From Diadophis punctatus similis (Eukaryota > Chordata > Lepidosauria > Squamata > Dipsadidae): a stretch of DNA of 64,000 nt. Below the pieces are notes generated by a model that ran no database searches, was not told the DNA's origin, and saw only the letters and a program-made list of their open reading frames with translations. Shown here one piece after another: positions 1 through 11,570 of this stretch. The stretch spans positions 6,044,501 through 6,108,500 of the forward strand of contig JALIGW010000016.1 in assembly GCA_023053685.1 (NCBI GenBank). Reading direction: 5' to 3'. The position numbers were made by a program, and so were the translations under genes. The first letter of the stretch is position 1, and every line of letters starts with the position of its first letter.

Positions 1-167
1 AAGGAGGGACAGTCAGTATTATATGAACCAGGCCATAGGAATTTGATTTTAAAATGTGTCCATATTGGACTGTCAGTGTCTGGGAAGTAAAAAAAATGGT
101 CTCTAGCCCAGAGGGTTACAATCTATAACCCTCAATCTATTGTGTAAGGTGGGTGCCATATACTTGG

Positions 168-235
168 ATGGATCTTCAAGGAAAAAAAGTCCAGTTGCCT
201 TTTGAAAAAAAAAAGCACTTTTGGGATTCCCTTAT
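168..235 (+). repeat. Penelope-like repeat fragment
   Basis: A short degenerate copy of the repeat better preserved at 1558-1866, in the opposite orientation. It shares the stretch around 'agtccagttgcc' followed by 'aaaagcac'. No ends are preserved. Family assignment rests on this internal match only. Confidence 0.4.
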
Positions 236-487
236 AGATGACTTTTGTTTAGGTTCTTGGAGATTTTTTTATTATACTGTCCTCTGCAGGTTTTCAAATG
301 CAGTTCAGGTATTCCTACTGCTGTTACCTTCATCTTCTCTGAGTCATCATCAGTGTCATCAGTGCCTGAGGTTTTAAGCTATTCAAATTGACAAAATATT
401 TTGATTTTTTTCTACTTTGAAACATTCACAACCTGCACTACAGTCTCTTTTTCATTTATCTTTGTCAGGGTATGTAGATTTAATAGC

Positions 488-827
488 TGTAAGCTGATGA
501 GGTTGTAAGCGGAGGCAACCGGAAGCTGATGCAATGAGAATGAGGCAGCAGGGTTACTGCCACTTTAAGAAGCTGGGTAAGAAGCTGCCTATATAAGGGA
601 AGCCATTAGAGGGTGTGTCCCTTCTCCTCATGTTCTCGCTCATCCTGTATTCTCATTTGCTCTTCTCCGTGTATCAGTAGCTGTATGATAAGGTATTTAA
701 CCATGTATAAGTTTGTATATATTTAGCTGTATATAAAACACTATTAATTAACTAAAGGCGCTGTGTGCTGTGTTTTTTGCTCCTGGGTTTATCTCATAAT
801 ACTAATCACGCTGTCTAAACTCTGACA
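488..827 (+). mobile_element. Probable solo LTR of an LTR retrotransposon or ERV
   Basis: The segment starts TGTAAGC and ends CTGACA (TG...CA termini). It carries a TATA box (TATATAAG at 590-597) and A/T-rich polyadenylation-like sequence about 120-150 bp downstream, in the order expected of a U3-R-U5 unit. No internal retroviral coding sequence lies next to it, so a solo LTR is the simplest reading. No 5-bp target duplication is evident, so the exact ends are uncertain. Confidence 0.45.
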
Positions 828-1190
828 ATCTTCATAAAGCTAAAGGGAGGTTCTGTGCTCACAGGACCCTTAAATTATTTTATATTCTATTCAGGAACCA
901 AATTTTGAACTTAATTAATCTTCATCACTTTCTGGTCTTAAGATCAAATGTAGAATCTGTTGTCAGTTTAATTTTATTCTCCACAAAATACAGGAGGATT
1001 TCAAGTGGAAACCCACAAATAGTAACAGGAATGTGAAATCCTGTCCCTCTTCATATAAAATGATCTGTCATTGGGCACAGTAGTTTCAATTTTTATTTCA
1101 AGCAACATTAATGTTTCTCTTGAGTGCACACTTCTGCTGACTTTCTGCTGCAATTCAGTAATTCATGGAAAATATTAGTTTTGCCTACCT
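828..1190. other. No recognisable feature
   Basis: A/T-rich unique-looking sequence. No ORF, repeat hallmark or regulatory cluster is recognised. Confidence 0.5.
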
Positions 1191-1197
1191 AAGCTAG

Positions 1198-1374
<177 letters not shown>

Positions 1375-1491
1375 CCTTTTCCTCCTCGTATTGCAGATTG
1401 TTTCTCATTGCAACTGTGCTACGCAGTCATCCAATATTGAACTTAATGGAACCATCATCAATTTTATTATTGCCATTTAAACAGAAAGGAA

Positions 1492-1557
1492 GGCCCAGTT
1501 TGGTGTAATGGTTAATGCACCAAGTTAGAAACTGGAAAACTATTGAGTTCTAGTCCC
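1492..1557 (+). mobile_element. tRNA-derived SINE head (interrupted)
   Basis: An A-box-like block (tggtgtaatggttaatgc) and a B-box-like block (gagttctagtccc) are spaced as in tRNA-derived squamate SINEs. The copy is broken exactly after the B-box by the element at 1558-1866. The SINE resumes at 1867 with a duplicated B-box. Confidence 0.6.
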
Positions 1558-1866
1558 AAAGGTGCTTTTTCAAGAGGCAACTGGACTTTCTGGCTTTTCT
1601 TTGAAGACGTTTCGCTTCTCATCCAAGAAGCTTCTTCAGCTCTGAAGGGTGTTCATCCCAAAATGCATAGCTAAATATCCATGGAGATTCTCAGTCATCC
1701 AGGTCATGGTTGTCCCAAAGGTGCTTTTTCAAGAGGCAACTGGACTTTCTGGCTTTTCTTTGAAGACATTTTGCTTCTCATTCAAGAAGCTTCTTCAACT
1801 CTCAGAAAGCACCATTGGAGCAACCATGACCTGGATGATTGAGAATCTCCATAGACATTTAGCTAT
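1558..1866 (-). mobile_element. Penelope-like retroelement fragment with 13-bp target duplication
   Basis: The element is flanked by a perfect 13-bp direct repeat (gagttctagtccc at 1545-1557 and 1867-1879). Inside, the segment beginning 'caaaggtgctttttcaag' occurs twice in tandem (1557- and about 1716-). The region 1666-1713 recurs inverted at about 1820-1866. Tandem terminal repeats plus an inverted partial copy resemble the pseudo-LTR architecture of Penelope-like elements. The minus strand at 1603-1639 contains a hammerhead-like core. No coding sequence remains. The family name is inference from architecture. Confidence 0.5.
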
Positions 1867-1879
1867 GAGTTCTAGTCCC

Positions 1880-2920
<1,041 letters not shown>

Positions 2921-3193
2921 ATGTTTCCTCATATTGGACTAAGTGTTCCTCTGTTTTCTATAATCGGAGTGATGGGGGAGGGAGGAGAGAGATTGAGCAA
3001 GCAAGTAATGAAGAAAGTAAAGTGGAAGAAACTGTAAGATCTCAGCCTAAGACCTACAAAACAAACACATCTCATTTCCTCAAACCAATTGAAGGTATCA
3101 AATCCTAAATTTCAACCTTAAAATTAGACCATAACCTGCCACTCCTAGCTGCAGCATTCCACAACTAGTCAATAAGGTATCCAGCAATATTCT

Positions 3194-3497
3194 GCAACCC
3201 AACAAGACAGACACAGACTTCAGAGGATAATTAGAACTGCAGAAAAAACAATTGCTGCCAACCTGCCTTCCACTGAGGACCTGTATACTGCACAAATCAA
3301 AAAGAGGGCCATGAAAATATTTACAGACTCTTCACATCCTGGACACAAACTGTTTCAACTCCTATCCTCAAAACGACGCTATAGAGCACTGCACACCAAG
3401 ACAACTAGACACAAGAACAGTTTTTCCCCGAACGCCATCACTCTGCTAAACAAATAATTCCCTCAACACTGTCAAACTATTCACTAAGGCTGCATTA
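3194..3497 (+). pseudogene. CR1/L3-type LINE ORF2 C-terminal fragment
   Basis: Nearly identical to 27555-27850 of the main LINE in this window. It encodes the same C-terminal residues (RLQRIIRTAEK..., then ...FTDSSHPGHKLFQLL) and the same stop and start of 3' UTR. The copy is 5'-truncated, as usual for target-primed LINE insertions. It lacks the (TATTC)n tail, because homology stops soon after 'aaggctgcattactt'. Confidence 0.85.
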
Positions 3498-3584
3498 CTT
3501 TGGGATTTTGGGGTTTGGGATTCATTATCTGAAGACTTAGCTCTCTGGAAAAGGCTCTAATTCTGGAAAAGTTGGAAGGAAAGA

Positions 3585-3745
3585 AAGGAGAGAACAACCA
3601 AGCTGGACGGACTCAGTTACAGTGCTGAGGAGGAAACTCTTGGAAGACCTGAAAGACAAAGTTGGGGACAGATGGTCATGAAGAAAATCTATCTAGATAG
3701 TTGCTAGGAATTGAAAATGACTTTAGAGCATTCTCTGGCCGATTT
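3585..3745 (+). mobile_element. LINE C-terminus-like fragment
   Basis: The order of motifs (a basic stretch, then 'ggacggactcagttacag', 'ttggaagacctgaaagac', and a 'gttgctaggaattgaaaatgac' end) resembles a repeat common in squamate DNA that looks like a LINE reverse-transcriptase C-terminus. A fragment of the same family lies inverted at 40872-40925. The clade is unknown to me. Confidence 0.35.
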
Positions 3746-3765
3746 TACAGTGTCAAAGCATTATT

Positions 3766-3905
3766 TGCATATTATCCCCAACAATCTGGCTCCTCATGTT
3801 ACCAACCTTGGAAGGATGAAAGGCTGAGTCAATCTTGAGCTGGACAGAATCGAACTCCTGGCTGTGGACAGAGTTAGCCTGCAATACTGCACTTAACCAC
3901 TGAGG
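3766..3905 (-). mobile_element. Sauria-type tRNA SINE, partial
   Basis: On the minus strand it carries a tRNA-like head (B-box complement 'gaatcgaactcc', A-box complement near 3893) and the conserved block complementary to 'gaggacccagattgttggggg' seen in full copies at 16418 and 29341. It is diverged and lacks the 3' end. Confidence 0.65.
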
Positions 3906-4789
3906 GAATCTTATAAATGATGAGGAAATCAAATGTGATCATGTGTTTAGAGATGACCTGCAAGAAACCTGGAAACCACATGGAGTACAGTTTGCTCTCA
4001 CACATGCAAAGTTTGAGCTTGTGTAGATACGAATTTCTGTTAATTCATTTCTCCATCTGTTGCTAACAAGGTATGAAGTTGCTATGACAAAACTCAACTC
4101 TTATAGCCTATCTTGAGTGCAGAGGTTTACAACTAATCTATCTTCATACATTTTTTTCCACATGCATCTGTTAATAAAATTAATAATGTTTCAGCAAGAT
4201 TTCTTTTTTTTCTAAGAAAAATTCTATTCATCATTTTATATATTTCTTTTTCTCTTCTACGGTGATTAACGTGCCTGTTCTGCACTCATTAATGTCTTTT
4301 TATATTTAACTTTGTGGCTTTAAAAGCTCGAGACATATTGCAGGACTAGATAGAATGCATCAATTAGCACAAAATAAAGAGCATTTTGCTACAAAAAAAT
4401 ATAAGATGTTCCAAAAGGAAAAAGCTAGAGAACATTATATACTTATGTGCATATTGAATAAATCAACAGAAAGCCATTTCTGGAATAAGGTTAAATAAAT
4501 CTATCTACATGGTGTGCATGGTGCTTTTATATAAAAGCACATATAAAAGAGACAATGAGTAAAATAGCTGAGCAATAAAGAGAATAATTAGCCTCTTATC
4601 CTACAGATCTGAGTGACGCAAATATAGAGTGTCTCATAATATAGTTTTAAGTACTGTCAGAAACATTTACTGTGTTACCCACAGATGTCTACTCAAAAGT
4701 AAGATTACTATGTCCAAAAGAACTTAATCCCAAAAGAGTTCTACAGCATAGATTGTTCAGCCTCTTTTTGGTATCACTGATGAGCTTAG
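3906..4789. other. No recognisable feature
   Basis: A/T-rich sequence with no domain-bearing frame and no repeat that I recognise. Confidence 0.5.
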
Positions 4790-4924
4790 CAGTGTTTCCC
4801 AACCTTAGCAACTTGAAGATGTCTGGACTTCAACTCCCAGAATTCCCCAGCCAGCTTTGCTGGCTGGGGAATTCTGGGAGTTGAAGTCCAGACATCTTCA
4901 AGTTGCCAAGGTTGGGAAACACTG
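4790..4924. mobile_element. Near-perfect 135-bp foldback MITE
   Basis: Two 66-bp arms (4790-4855 and 4859-4924) are reverse complements with one mismatch, separated by 3 nt. The termini read CAGTGTTTCCCAACC, a hAT-like CAG(T/G)G start. A 6-bp direct repeat (gcttag, 4784-4789 and 4925-4930) abuts both ends and may be the remains of the target duplication. Related sequence recurs at about 13594-13650 and 63369-63410. Confidence 0.8.
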
Positions 4925-5517
4925 GCTTAGAGACTTTCTTATAGTTCTTTACTTTTAAACGAGATGCCTCCTCCTGCCATTGAAAAAAGTCAAATTGCCA
5001 ACTGATAATAGTATAAAATATAAGTAAAAATCTCTAGTGTTCAAGGAATTACTATTATTCACATGAAAATAGTTATGAAGAATAATAATAATTCCATGAA
5101 ATATGTTTCCATGACATAATACAATACATGCAATCGTGAGTTGTGGAATTTCCCCCCCCTTTTTTTGAAATTCTAAGCAAAATCTCTTTTTAAAAAACCA
5201 GAGAGTTCTTCTTGTCATCTTCCTCTATTATTAATATTGTCCTTGGCATGAATTCCAGACATGGATAAAACGTGTGTAGCCTCTGGACTGAGTCGAAAGG
5301 CAGAGAAATCCAAGGATAAGAGAAGCACGGCTACAGGGCTTTTTAGTAACCAGTTGCAAATTGTTTCAGATCCAGCATATTTTAATTCATTTATTTTGGA
5401 TTTACACACTATAGTTCATGTCAAAATGCAGTTTTTTTCCCCCTTCTGTGTCCCACCTCCTCAATTTTACCTGCTTCTCCACAACTCTGGAGCAAAGTGC
5501 TATAACTCCAAAACCAT

Positions 5518-6100
5518 TATTTTTTTTAATTCAAAAAGTTTTATTAGTACAAAGTACAAACATTTTTCTCTTTTCTCCCCCCCCTTCCCCCCAAACCCCA
5601 CCCCTCCACCCCCCTTACCCTCCCCCCATCCCCCCCTCTCACCACCACCCCCCAACTTCCCAGAAAAAGCACAGGGTATAATATTCAATAAAGATAAGAT
5701 TAAAATATACTAACAAATTATTAATTTCAATTTCAATTTCTCTAGATCTTTAACTCCTTGTTACTCAAAACCTTTTAAGCATAGTCTAAAAATCAGGCAT
5801 ATTATTAACCAACTAACATTTCAATATATCAGACTGTTAATTTATTCCACTATGTATCTTTCATTTATATAGTCTTTAAGATATAATAATAAAAAGAAGA
5901 GAAAGAAACTCCAAGACCGCTATTGATAAATCTTCAATTGCAGCAGATTTGAGTTATATGCTCAGTTTCGATCAATAAAACATTTTAGGATAACAGCAAT
6001 TTTATCACTCCATTAATCTAATAAAGTTGACTAGCTATCAGGCGTGGCACGGTCTTTCTCAATATTAGAATTATTATGATGCACTGAGCAGCGTAAATTA
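5518..6100 (-). mobile_element. Probable L1-type LINE 3' end
   Basis: Read on the minus strand, the segment ends in a polyadenylation signal and A-rich tail (AATAAAACTTTTTGAATTAAAAA complement at 5520-5550). A strongly G-rich purine tract lies just upstream (5571-5656). L1 3' UTRs typically carry such a G-rich polypurine tract. No ORF2 sequence is recognisable, and the 5' limit is a guess. Confidence 0.35.
5571..5656 (-). repeat. G-rich (C-rich on +) tract with quadruplex potential
   Basis: Many runs of 3-8 G on the minus strand are separated by short A/T spacers over about 85 bp. This meets the usual four-run criterion for G-quadruplex formation several times over. Confidence 0.85.
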
Positions 6101-6700
6101 TTATTCAAATATTAGTTTAATTAGACTATTTACTTGTCTAGACTGTTACACTGTATTTGATTTTCAGTAAAAAGATATGATGGGCTCAAATATTTTTTTT
6201 CATTTTGCATCAGTACCCCATTGTGTTCCATTATAAGAAGATAATACATTTCGTCAGCAAAATAAACCCAATTTTGTGCAGAAAAAAATAACATCCTCTC
6301 ACAAAAGGTATGTCTCTTTTTACCTGTGTCTAGAAAAAAACAATGTCTATACTTTTTCTCTATCCTGATACAATTATTTTATTTATAATTACCCTGTAGG
6401 TTTCTCTGCATAATCTTACAATCTCACCATTAGATGAAGTAAGGAAAAAGCACAATTCAACTTGAGTCTATCTTCCTCCAATTTATTACTTAGAATAAAA
6501 GAAGGGAAAATACAATTTTAGATGAGTGACAATTTCGATAGATGACAAATTGATTCTAGACAATTCATTGTCAAGTCAATTTTCAGAGCTGTATAGTTTC
6601 CTGCTGACTCAATTTTTAAAAATTAATATAGGACCAAGATGATCTTATATATGCATTCTTGGTTTTGGTTGCACTGCCTTATTTATTATTTATTTATTAG
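6101..6700. other. No recognisable feature
   Basis: A/T-rich sequence. It could be a continuation of the 3' UTR-like element at 5518, but nothing diagnostic is visible. Confidence 0.4.
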
Positions 6701-6704
6701 TGAC

Positions 6705-6836
6705 ATTTATATACCGCCTCACAGTGCAAGCACTCTCTCAGCGGTTTACACCAGTAAGCAATGTATATTTATATTGCCCCCAACAATCTGGGTCCTCATT
6801 TTACCTACCTCGGAAGGAGGGAAGGCTGAATTTTGT
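6705..6836 (-). mobile_element. Sauria SINE 3' half
   Basis: The minus strand reads the characteristic Sauria SINE 3' region: pyrimidine-rich 'ccttcc', GGTAAAATGAGGACCCAG, TTGGGGGCAATAT, 'aaccgct' and 'gcggtatataaa'. The tRNA-like head is missing. The 3' terminus lies at about 6705. Confidence 0.75.
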
Positions 6837-7422
6837 ATGGATTTTGTAGCTTTTTACTTGTGCCTACGGCAGGATTTCCTCATAATATTCAGGAAGATTT
6901 AAAGGAATTATTGCCATTCTTATTCAAGCAAATCCCCGGAAAGTTAAAAAAAAAAATATGGCGGCCATGAACATGTTATAGAAGACCCTTTTGTATATGC
7001 ATTGTATGATCCCTGCCCCAGATATCACAAAAAGGGATGTAAAAATATTGAAGGAGAATTGATGTCTTGATATTAGGGAGAAAGGTTGAAATTGGTGGTT
7101 GAGAAGTTACTGTTGGCACTGGTCCTAACTGATGACAAAGCAAAAAAAAAAAGAGAAAAAGTTGAGGGTGCATCAATGACCACATTCTCCTTTATGTATG
7201 ATTTTGTTTACTTGTTCAATTCAGAAGCCACATTAATCATCCAAGTGATTTTAAGTTATGTACAACAGGGTGAAAAAAATGAAACGTAGTAAACTATGAC
7301 TTCATATATACAGTGTAGAAATATTCTGTCCCAGAGTTTATTGAAAGAACCACATTATAAGGGATTTCCTAAATAACAGGTTTGGGGACCTCCGGACTTT
7401 GGGGAAGATACTATCCCAAAGG
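6837..7422. other. No recognisable feature
   Basis: Unique-looking A/T-rich sequence with no supported gene. Confidence 0.5.
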
Positions 7423-7430
7423 GTATGTGT

Positions 7431-7587
7431 CAGTAGTGGGTTCTAAAACCTGTCGCTATCGGTTTGCATGCGTGCTTGTGCGTGTGATACTTCTGCGCAT
7501 GCGCAGAAGCGTCCCGGGAAGGTGGGCAGAGCCTCCCGCCGCTACCGGTTCGCCGAACTGGGCTGAACCGGGAGCAACCCACCGCTG
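7431..7587. mobile_element. hAT-type MITE, 157 bp
   Basis: Termini are CAGTAGTGGGTT and its near complement AACCCACCGCTG. A perfect 8-bp target duplication gtatgtgt lies at 7423-7430 and 7588-7595, diagnostic of hAT transposition. The centre holds the palindrome CTTCTGCGCATGCGCAGAAG, which contains an NRF1-type site (7494-7505). No coding capacity. Confidence 0.92.
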
Positions 7588-7595
7588 GTATGTGT

Positions 7596-8671
7596 GCGGC
7601 CACAGAAAAGATACATCTAGAGGTTCTACAAGATGATGTAACTTTAACAATGGGTCCTGCAGTATATTGTCTGTACTAGATCCAATAGGATAGTCAAATA
7701 CAAGAGATGCAGACCCACAGATAATCAAAGTTCTTATGAAAAACCTTGACTAGTGAATACACATTAAGCACATTGAATTCATTGACAATGAACCAGACAG
7801 AAGCATTTACATGATGTAGCGTAGCACCGGGGAGGCGAAAATAACTATGGCCTGATGAAGATGCAGATGTCAGCATATGGAATTGTGTTGCTCTTTGATT
7901 GGATGTCCCAGATTATCAGGCTACCCAAGTGTGAGGCATGTAATTATGAATTACAACCAATAGAAAGCAGATCCATAACTTCTGCTGGACTCATTAGCAA
8001 TGTGGGTCATCGACCACTGCCTTAATGCAGGAACAAATGACATTGTCCTCCTCCCTCCGAGTCCATTTCAAACACACCCTGCAGCCTTATTTTCAGACTT
8101 CAATACACAATTTTCTGGCCAGAGGTGTTATAAGCTTTCAGATGAAAAAAAAGGTCTCTATTGCTTCATTCTATTCTAGTAACAGCACAGCCCTGGTTGA
8201 CTGTGATGCCTGGCATGCATCTCTCCCACTCACCCACCCCACAACTATTTGTTAGCAGTTGCTGGTGTTTTAATAACCTACAATGGTCCAACAGTGGCCC
8301 ATTAAGTCAATGAACTATTATCAACCCTAGACGTTCATGCCCCATTCAACCCTTACATATGCCAGTGGGTACACTTTTTGTCTCTGCTCAGGCTAGGTGA
8401 AGCATCATCTCTTTTCCACTCCCTACCCACAATACTATTTTCCTCTCCCTCACCCCTTTTTAACACTTGCAACACTGGAACATTTCTGCTTTGTTTTTAT
8501 GCAGCTGAGCTGTCATTTGTTTCTTGCTAGAGAGTTTCTATGGGCCTACAAAGGAACACAGGAACAAAAACACAACTTGTTCCTTATTGCTTGTATTATT
8601 GAAGCACCAGAGAGGGTAACATAAAGGAGGAAGTGAATGAGATAGGGTCAGCATTAGTATTGTAGTATTAG
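7596..8671. other. No recognisable feature
   Basis: Unique-looking sequence. Frames of up to 90 codons overlap the flanking MITE or show no recognisable domain. Confidence 0.5.
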
Positions 8672-9001
8672 CAGGGGTAGGTTCCACTTACCTTCGCCAC
8701 CAGTTCGCATTGCGAAGTTTTGCGCGCGTCCTCCCGTGCGATTTCGCTTCAGTGCATGCTCAGAAGCAGGAATGAACCCAAAACACAACTGAGGAGCTCA
8801 TCAGCTGTGCTTTGGGCAAAGAAATAAAGGTCAGATTTCACCCATGGGTGGGCGGGAGGGCCCGTTTTCAAACCGCGGAAGGGGGAAAATGCGCACAAAA
8901 TAAAAAAAAAGATGGTGGCGCGCACGGAACGGCACCGACAGTGACATCACCAGCGGGTCACTACCAGTTCGGGCGATCCGATCTGAACCAGGAGGAACAT
9001 G
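8672..9001. mobile_element. hAT-type MITE, right end degraded
   Basis: The left terminus CAGGGGTAGGTTCC and the inner 'acttacct' donor-complement block (8686-8693) match the family at 30649. The interior has the 'tgacatcacc' and 'accagttcg' motifs of that family. The right terminus is truncated or mutated ('ggaggaacatgc'), so no target duplication can be paired with the left flank agtattag. Confidence 0.75.
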
Positions 9002-9175
9002 CACAAAAGTATGCCATGAAAGAAAAAAATATATCTAACGGAAAAAGAGTAACTAATTAGGGGTCTAACCTTGTGGTGGTAGTTCACTGGCATGTTTTAA
9101 ATGGCATGCTGCATGGCAAATTGTTTTTGAAACTAAGAAAAGTTAGCAAAGAATTTCAAGACAATGGGTGGTTGG

Positions 9176-9564
9176 GAGGGAAGGAAAGAAGGAAGGAAGA
9201 GAAAGAAAGAAAAAGAAAAAGAAAGAAAGAAAGAAGAAAGAAAGAAGAGAAAGAAAAGAAAAGAGGAAAGAAAGAAAGAAAAAGAGGAAAGAAAGAAAAA
9301 AGAGAACAAAGAAAGAACAAAGAAAAGAGGAAAGAAAGAAAAAGAAAGAAAAGAAAGAAGAAAGCGAGAGAGAAGAAAGAAAAGAGAAAGAAAGAAAAAA
9401 GAAAGAAAAGAGAAAGAAAGAAAAAAGAAAGAAAAGCAAGCAAGCAAACAAGCAAGCAAGCAAGCCAGAAAGAAAGAAAAAGAAAGAAAGAAAGAGAAAG
9501 AAAGAAAGAAAGAAAAGAAAGAAAAGAAAGAAAAGAAAGAAAAGAAAGAAAGAAAGAAAGAAAG
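9176..9564. repeat. Imperfect (GAAA)n/(AAAGA)n purine array
   Basis: Nearly 390 bp of almost pure purine on the plus strand, with a short CAAG/CAAA interruption at about 9436-9463. The long Lys/Arg/Glu and Phe/Ser/Leu frames in all six phases are artefacts of the repeat. Confidence 0.97.
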
Positions 9565-10283
9565 ACTCGTTGCCTGTATCTAAGTGACTGTTTGGATCAA
9601 GGCCACAAATCCTTTTAAAGTCCTTTTTTTTTGTATAAGCAATTTGAATGTCTGGAAAATGAGTACAAACCAGTGTGTTTATACATGCACATTACTCATT
9701 GGAAAATGCCTCCAGAGATATCATAATTTTCCAGGAGCTATTATCATTAGTTTATAGATATTTGTGAGGCCATAATAACAACCCCTGTCATTTGAACATT
9801 GGGAAGTCAAATGAAACATGAGATTTCTTGGTTATGATCTGTGGAGAGGGAGTTTGTTGATTCAGTCACAGTGCTATGGAAGACAGAAATTAAACAATAA
9901 AAATGACTGTTTCACTTTCTAGAAAAGATTAAGTTCACTGGTCTTATCTTTGGGGCATATGAGTAAAAAAAAATACAGGGAAAATAATAAATACATAACA
10001 ATAAAGGGGAAAAAATCTCCAAGAACGTGCTCTTTGGAAGTCCTGGGATTACAACTCAGGATCTTCCCAGCTAGCACTGTTGCAATATACTTAGTGGGCT
10101 CTGCATTGAGGAAAGCTCTTGCTGAAAGTGTCTACAATTAAAACAATTTTAGAAGGAAATTTTGGAAATATTTTTAAAGCAAAATTGCTAAACGACTAAG
10201 TTTTCCCATTACCATCTAATATGGCTTATTATGTTTCTACTTCAAATCAGAGGATTTTTGGAAGGCACCAGTAAGGTTAGATC
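9565..10283. other. No recognisable feature
   Basis: A/T-rich unique-looking sequence. Confidence 0.5.
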
Positions 10284-10346
10284 TTCAGAACATAAGAAGA
10301 GCTGCTGGAGCAAGTTAGTGGCCCATCTAATCGAGGATTCAGTTTC
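10284..10346 (+). mobile_element. CR1-type LINE fragment
   Basis: The stretch 'agaacataagaagagctgc' followed by 'tggcccatctaatc' resembles a common squamate CR1-derived repeat block. Only about 60 bp are recognisable. Confidence 0.4.
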
Positions 10347-10420
10347 CACAGTTGATATCAGATGATAAATCCATAATTTATTTGATTTGTCAGAATTGTG
10401 TTAAAACTGATCACGTAGAT

Positions 10421-10555
10421 CGGGGTGTCAAACTCACGTCGTCACGGCAGCGTCACGTGACGTATTGGGTCTTCCCCCCCCTTCGCTTAACCCGGGCGTG
10501 GACGTGGCCAGCACGTGACGCATCTGGCCTGCGCACTGGGAGTTTGACAGCCCTG
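10421..10555. mobile_element. hAT-type MITE, 135 bp (GTGTCAAACTC family)
   Basis: Termini CGGGGTGTCAAACTC and GAGTTTGACAGCCCTG are inverted repeats. Flanks acgtagat (10413-10420) and acgcagat (10556-10563) match at 7 of 8 positions. Rich in cacgtgac. The same terminal family occurs at 44841 and 50439. Confidence 0.88.
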
Positions 10556-10640
10556 ACGCAGATCAATTTAAATTGAAGCCCTGAGGAAGAGCCAGTTCTC
10601 AATCGATTGAAATGTATAAAAAAGAATGCAGGAAAGTGGG

Positions 10641-10660
10641 TCTCTCTCTCTCTCTCTCTC
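10641..10660. repeat. Short (TC)n microsatellite
   Basis: Ten TC units, followed by a short interrupted extension. Confidence 0.9.
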
Positions 10661-10822
10661 TTCTCTGTGTCTGTCTTGTTCAAGCAGCTATTGGAGTTCT
10701 GTTCTAATTATGGCTTTTTATATCAATAATAAAACTAGCTTATCAAAGAGTTATGCCCCTGAATTTCTGCCTGCTATCATTTGAGTTTAAATAACACTGT
10801 AAAAAGCCAGACATCTCAGATT

Positions 10823-10921
10823 ACAGATTACAGATTATTAGAGTTGGAAGGGACCTTGTAGGTCATCTAGTCCAACCCCCCGCTCAAGCAGGAGTCCCTA
10901 CACCATTTCGTTATCTTCCAT
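10823..10921 (-). mobile_element. CR1 LINE 3' end
   Basis: The minus strand reads the CR1 3' UTR hallmark: GGTTGGACTAGATGACCTAC, then AAGGTCCCTTCCAACTCTAATAA, ending in a short ATC/TTA-type tail. Heavily 5'-truncated. Confidence 0.8.
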
Positions 10922-11091
10922 TTGATCAGTTTAGGATGAAAATCCTGTTTAATTTCCTAGATTCTCTTTTGAGATCAGGTGTGTGCTGCTTTTTAACTTT
11001 TATATTATGATCGATCGATTTTATGATTGTTTGCTACTCGGAGTCCTTTATTGACATGGCCAGCCATACAAAATACATACATACAATAAAA

Positions 11092-11405
11092 AAAAGGTAA
11101 AGGTTTCCCTGTCCAGTCCTGTCCCACTCTAGGGCACATTTTTCATCTCTGTTTCTTGGCCGAGGGAACTAGTGTGGTCCAAAGAATTTTGTGTGGTCAT
11201 GTGGTCAGCATGGCTATACACCAAAGGCGCATGGAATGCTGTTAGCTTCCCACCAAAGTGGTAACCATTAATCGACTGGCCTTTGCATGCTTTCGAACTG
11301 CTAGGTGGGCAGGAACTGGAGCAAGGAATGGGCCTCACCCCTTTGTGCAGTGCTCGGGTCTTGAACTGGGGCTGTCAACGTTCCAGCTGACAAGCTTGTC
11401 AAGAA
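11092..11405 (-). mobile_element. tRNA-derived SINE (family of 45262)
   Basis: On the minus strand, a tRNA-like head at about 11350-11405 is followed by the blocks 'gcagttcgaaagcatgcaaa' (near 11285) and 'ggtgggaagctaacagc' (near 11245), in the same order as the plus-strand copy at 45262-45452. The 3' end lies near the A-rich stretch at 11092. Confidence 0.65.
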
Positions 11406-11475
11406 CCACATGCAAATATTCTTGTAGAGCCAAACATAAATTCCTAACAATGGGGCAAGAAACATTAAGTTGGCA

Positions 11476-11478
<3 letters not shown>

Positions 11479-11567
<89 letters not shown>
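11479..11567. repeat. (TG)n(AG)n compound microsatellite
   Basis: About 31 TG units to 11540, then about 13 AG units. Confidence 0.98.

Positions 11568-11570
<3 letters not shown>

Noticed and set aside
9073..9618. Long Lys/Arg/Glu-rich and Phe/Ser/Leu-rich open frames
   Set aside because: Produced by a purine-rich GAAA-type array in all six frames.
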